5,724 bases of DNA, taken from the NCBI GenBank assembly GCA_002395965.1, contig DGVT01000093.1, forward strand, positions 1 to 5,724, in the 5' to 3' direction. Made by a program: the position numbers and the translations under genes. The first letter of the stretch is position 1. Every line of letters starts with the position of its first letter. Source of the DNA: Porphyromonadaceae bacterium UBA4277. Its GTDB lineage: Bacteria > Bacteroidota > Bacteroidia > Bacteroidales > Muribaculaceae. The notes beneath the pieces are model-generated. The model had not been told where the DNA came from, made no database searches, and saw nothing but the letters and a program-made list of their open reading frames with translations. Shown one piece after another: positions 5,357 through 5,724 of the stretch.

Positions 5357-5724
5357 TTATTTAAATAATTTCTTATTCGACATGATGAGCAGGTTGGTCA
5401 GCGACTGGCTGCGCGGGTAGAAGCCGTAGAGGTAGTCGCTGGTGTAGGGTGTGCCGCCGTTGATGATGCAGCGCACATAGTCGTGGCACGACATGTCCAT
5501 GGGCATAATGCCCACTGTGCCCTCGTTGGCAAGCAGTTCTTCGATGACCTTGGGGTGAAGGTTCGAGGCGTTGGTGATATAGCCGCGTGCCGAGACCTCG
5601 GTATAAGCCGAGCAGTGGTTCACAATCCAGATGTTCTCGTCGCTGGCCGTAGCTTCGCGCGCGCTCTTCATCATGGCGAGCACGGTCGAAATCTTGGTTG
5701 CCATGCGCTTCTCGCTCGTTGTCT
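5357..5724 (-). CDS. C-terminal part of a phosphatidylinositol-specific phospholipase C-like protein (5' end outside window)
   Basis: The frame stays open from the right edge to a TAA at 5357-5359, showing the last 121 residues; the Met at 5704 is probably internal, because coding continues upstream of it (TTSEKR). The visible part resembles the end of the TIM-barrel of bacterial PI-PLC-like proteins: a helix KISTVLAMMKSARE (10-23), a strand IWIVNHCSAYT (31-41), HPKVIEELLANE (56-67), then strand GTVGIMPMDM (68-77), which corresponds to the final barrel strand (GIVMMDF-like), followed by a helix and the tail SQSLTNLLIMSN. Such enzymes cleave phosphatidylinositol or GPI-type lipids and are usually exported. 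The catalytic histidines and any signal peptide would lie upstream, outside the window, so activity cannot be judged. It precedes the outer-membrane protein gene by 21 bases. The assignment rests on pattern memory and could be wrong. Confidence 0.6.
   Translation of the reverse strand, partial: TTSEKRMATKISTVLAMMKSAREATASDENIWIVNHCSAYTEVSARGYITNASNLHPKVIEELLANEGTVGIMPMDMSCHDYVRCIINGGTPYTSDYLYGFYPRSQSLTNLLIMSNKKLFK

Overview
The window looks like chromosome from a gut-type Bacteroidales bacterium (Muribaculaceae/Prevotellaceae-like). This is inferred from protein style (an outer-membrane beta-barrel receptor of the TonB-dependent type, a DUF6108-like protein, an AtoE-type fatty-acid transporter), from gene starts without a good Shine-Dalgarno sequence, and from TAnnTTTG-type -7 boxes upstream of the plus-strand genes. 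It holds seven protein genes, two of them cut by the window edges, and one gene remnant. I see no rRNA, tRNA, CRISPR array or intact mobile element.

Left part (1-2373, minus strand): a four-gene unit read right to left. It encodes an ECF sigma factor (2373-1888), a single-pass membrane protein in the anti-sigma position (1891-1421, 4-base ATGA overlap), a small exported DUF6108-like protein (1500-1117, overlapping the anti-sigma gene by 80 bases) and the first 341 residues of a TonB-dependent-type outer-membrane receptor (1024 to the left edge). The layout suggests an envelope-signalling operon: a membrane partner controls the sigma factor, and the sigma factor probably drives its own operon, including the outer-membrane protein. 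The membrane partner shows no FecR-like domain, so this is not the classical FecI/FecR/SusC arrangement.

Middle (2374-4307, plus strand): after a 140-base divergent promoter region comes the N-terminal third of a DUF1016/YhcG-type PDDEXK nuclease gene. It stops matching the family abruptly near 2886, where the sequence passes into an AT-rich promoter-like stretch. Directly behind lies a complete 449-residue short-chain fatty acid transporter (AtoE family). The nuclease remnant, from a family linked to restriction and defence loci, marks a past deletion or recombination junction.

Right part (4308-5724): a 164-base convergent spacer carries a perfect 18-bp inverted repeat. Beyond it, on the minus strand, an outer-membrane beta-barrel protein gene (5335-4472) follows 21 bases behind the 3' end of a gene whose C-terminus resembles bacterial phosphatidylinositol-specific phospholipase C proteins (5724-5357, 5' end outside the window). 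These two are probably cotranscribed.
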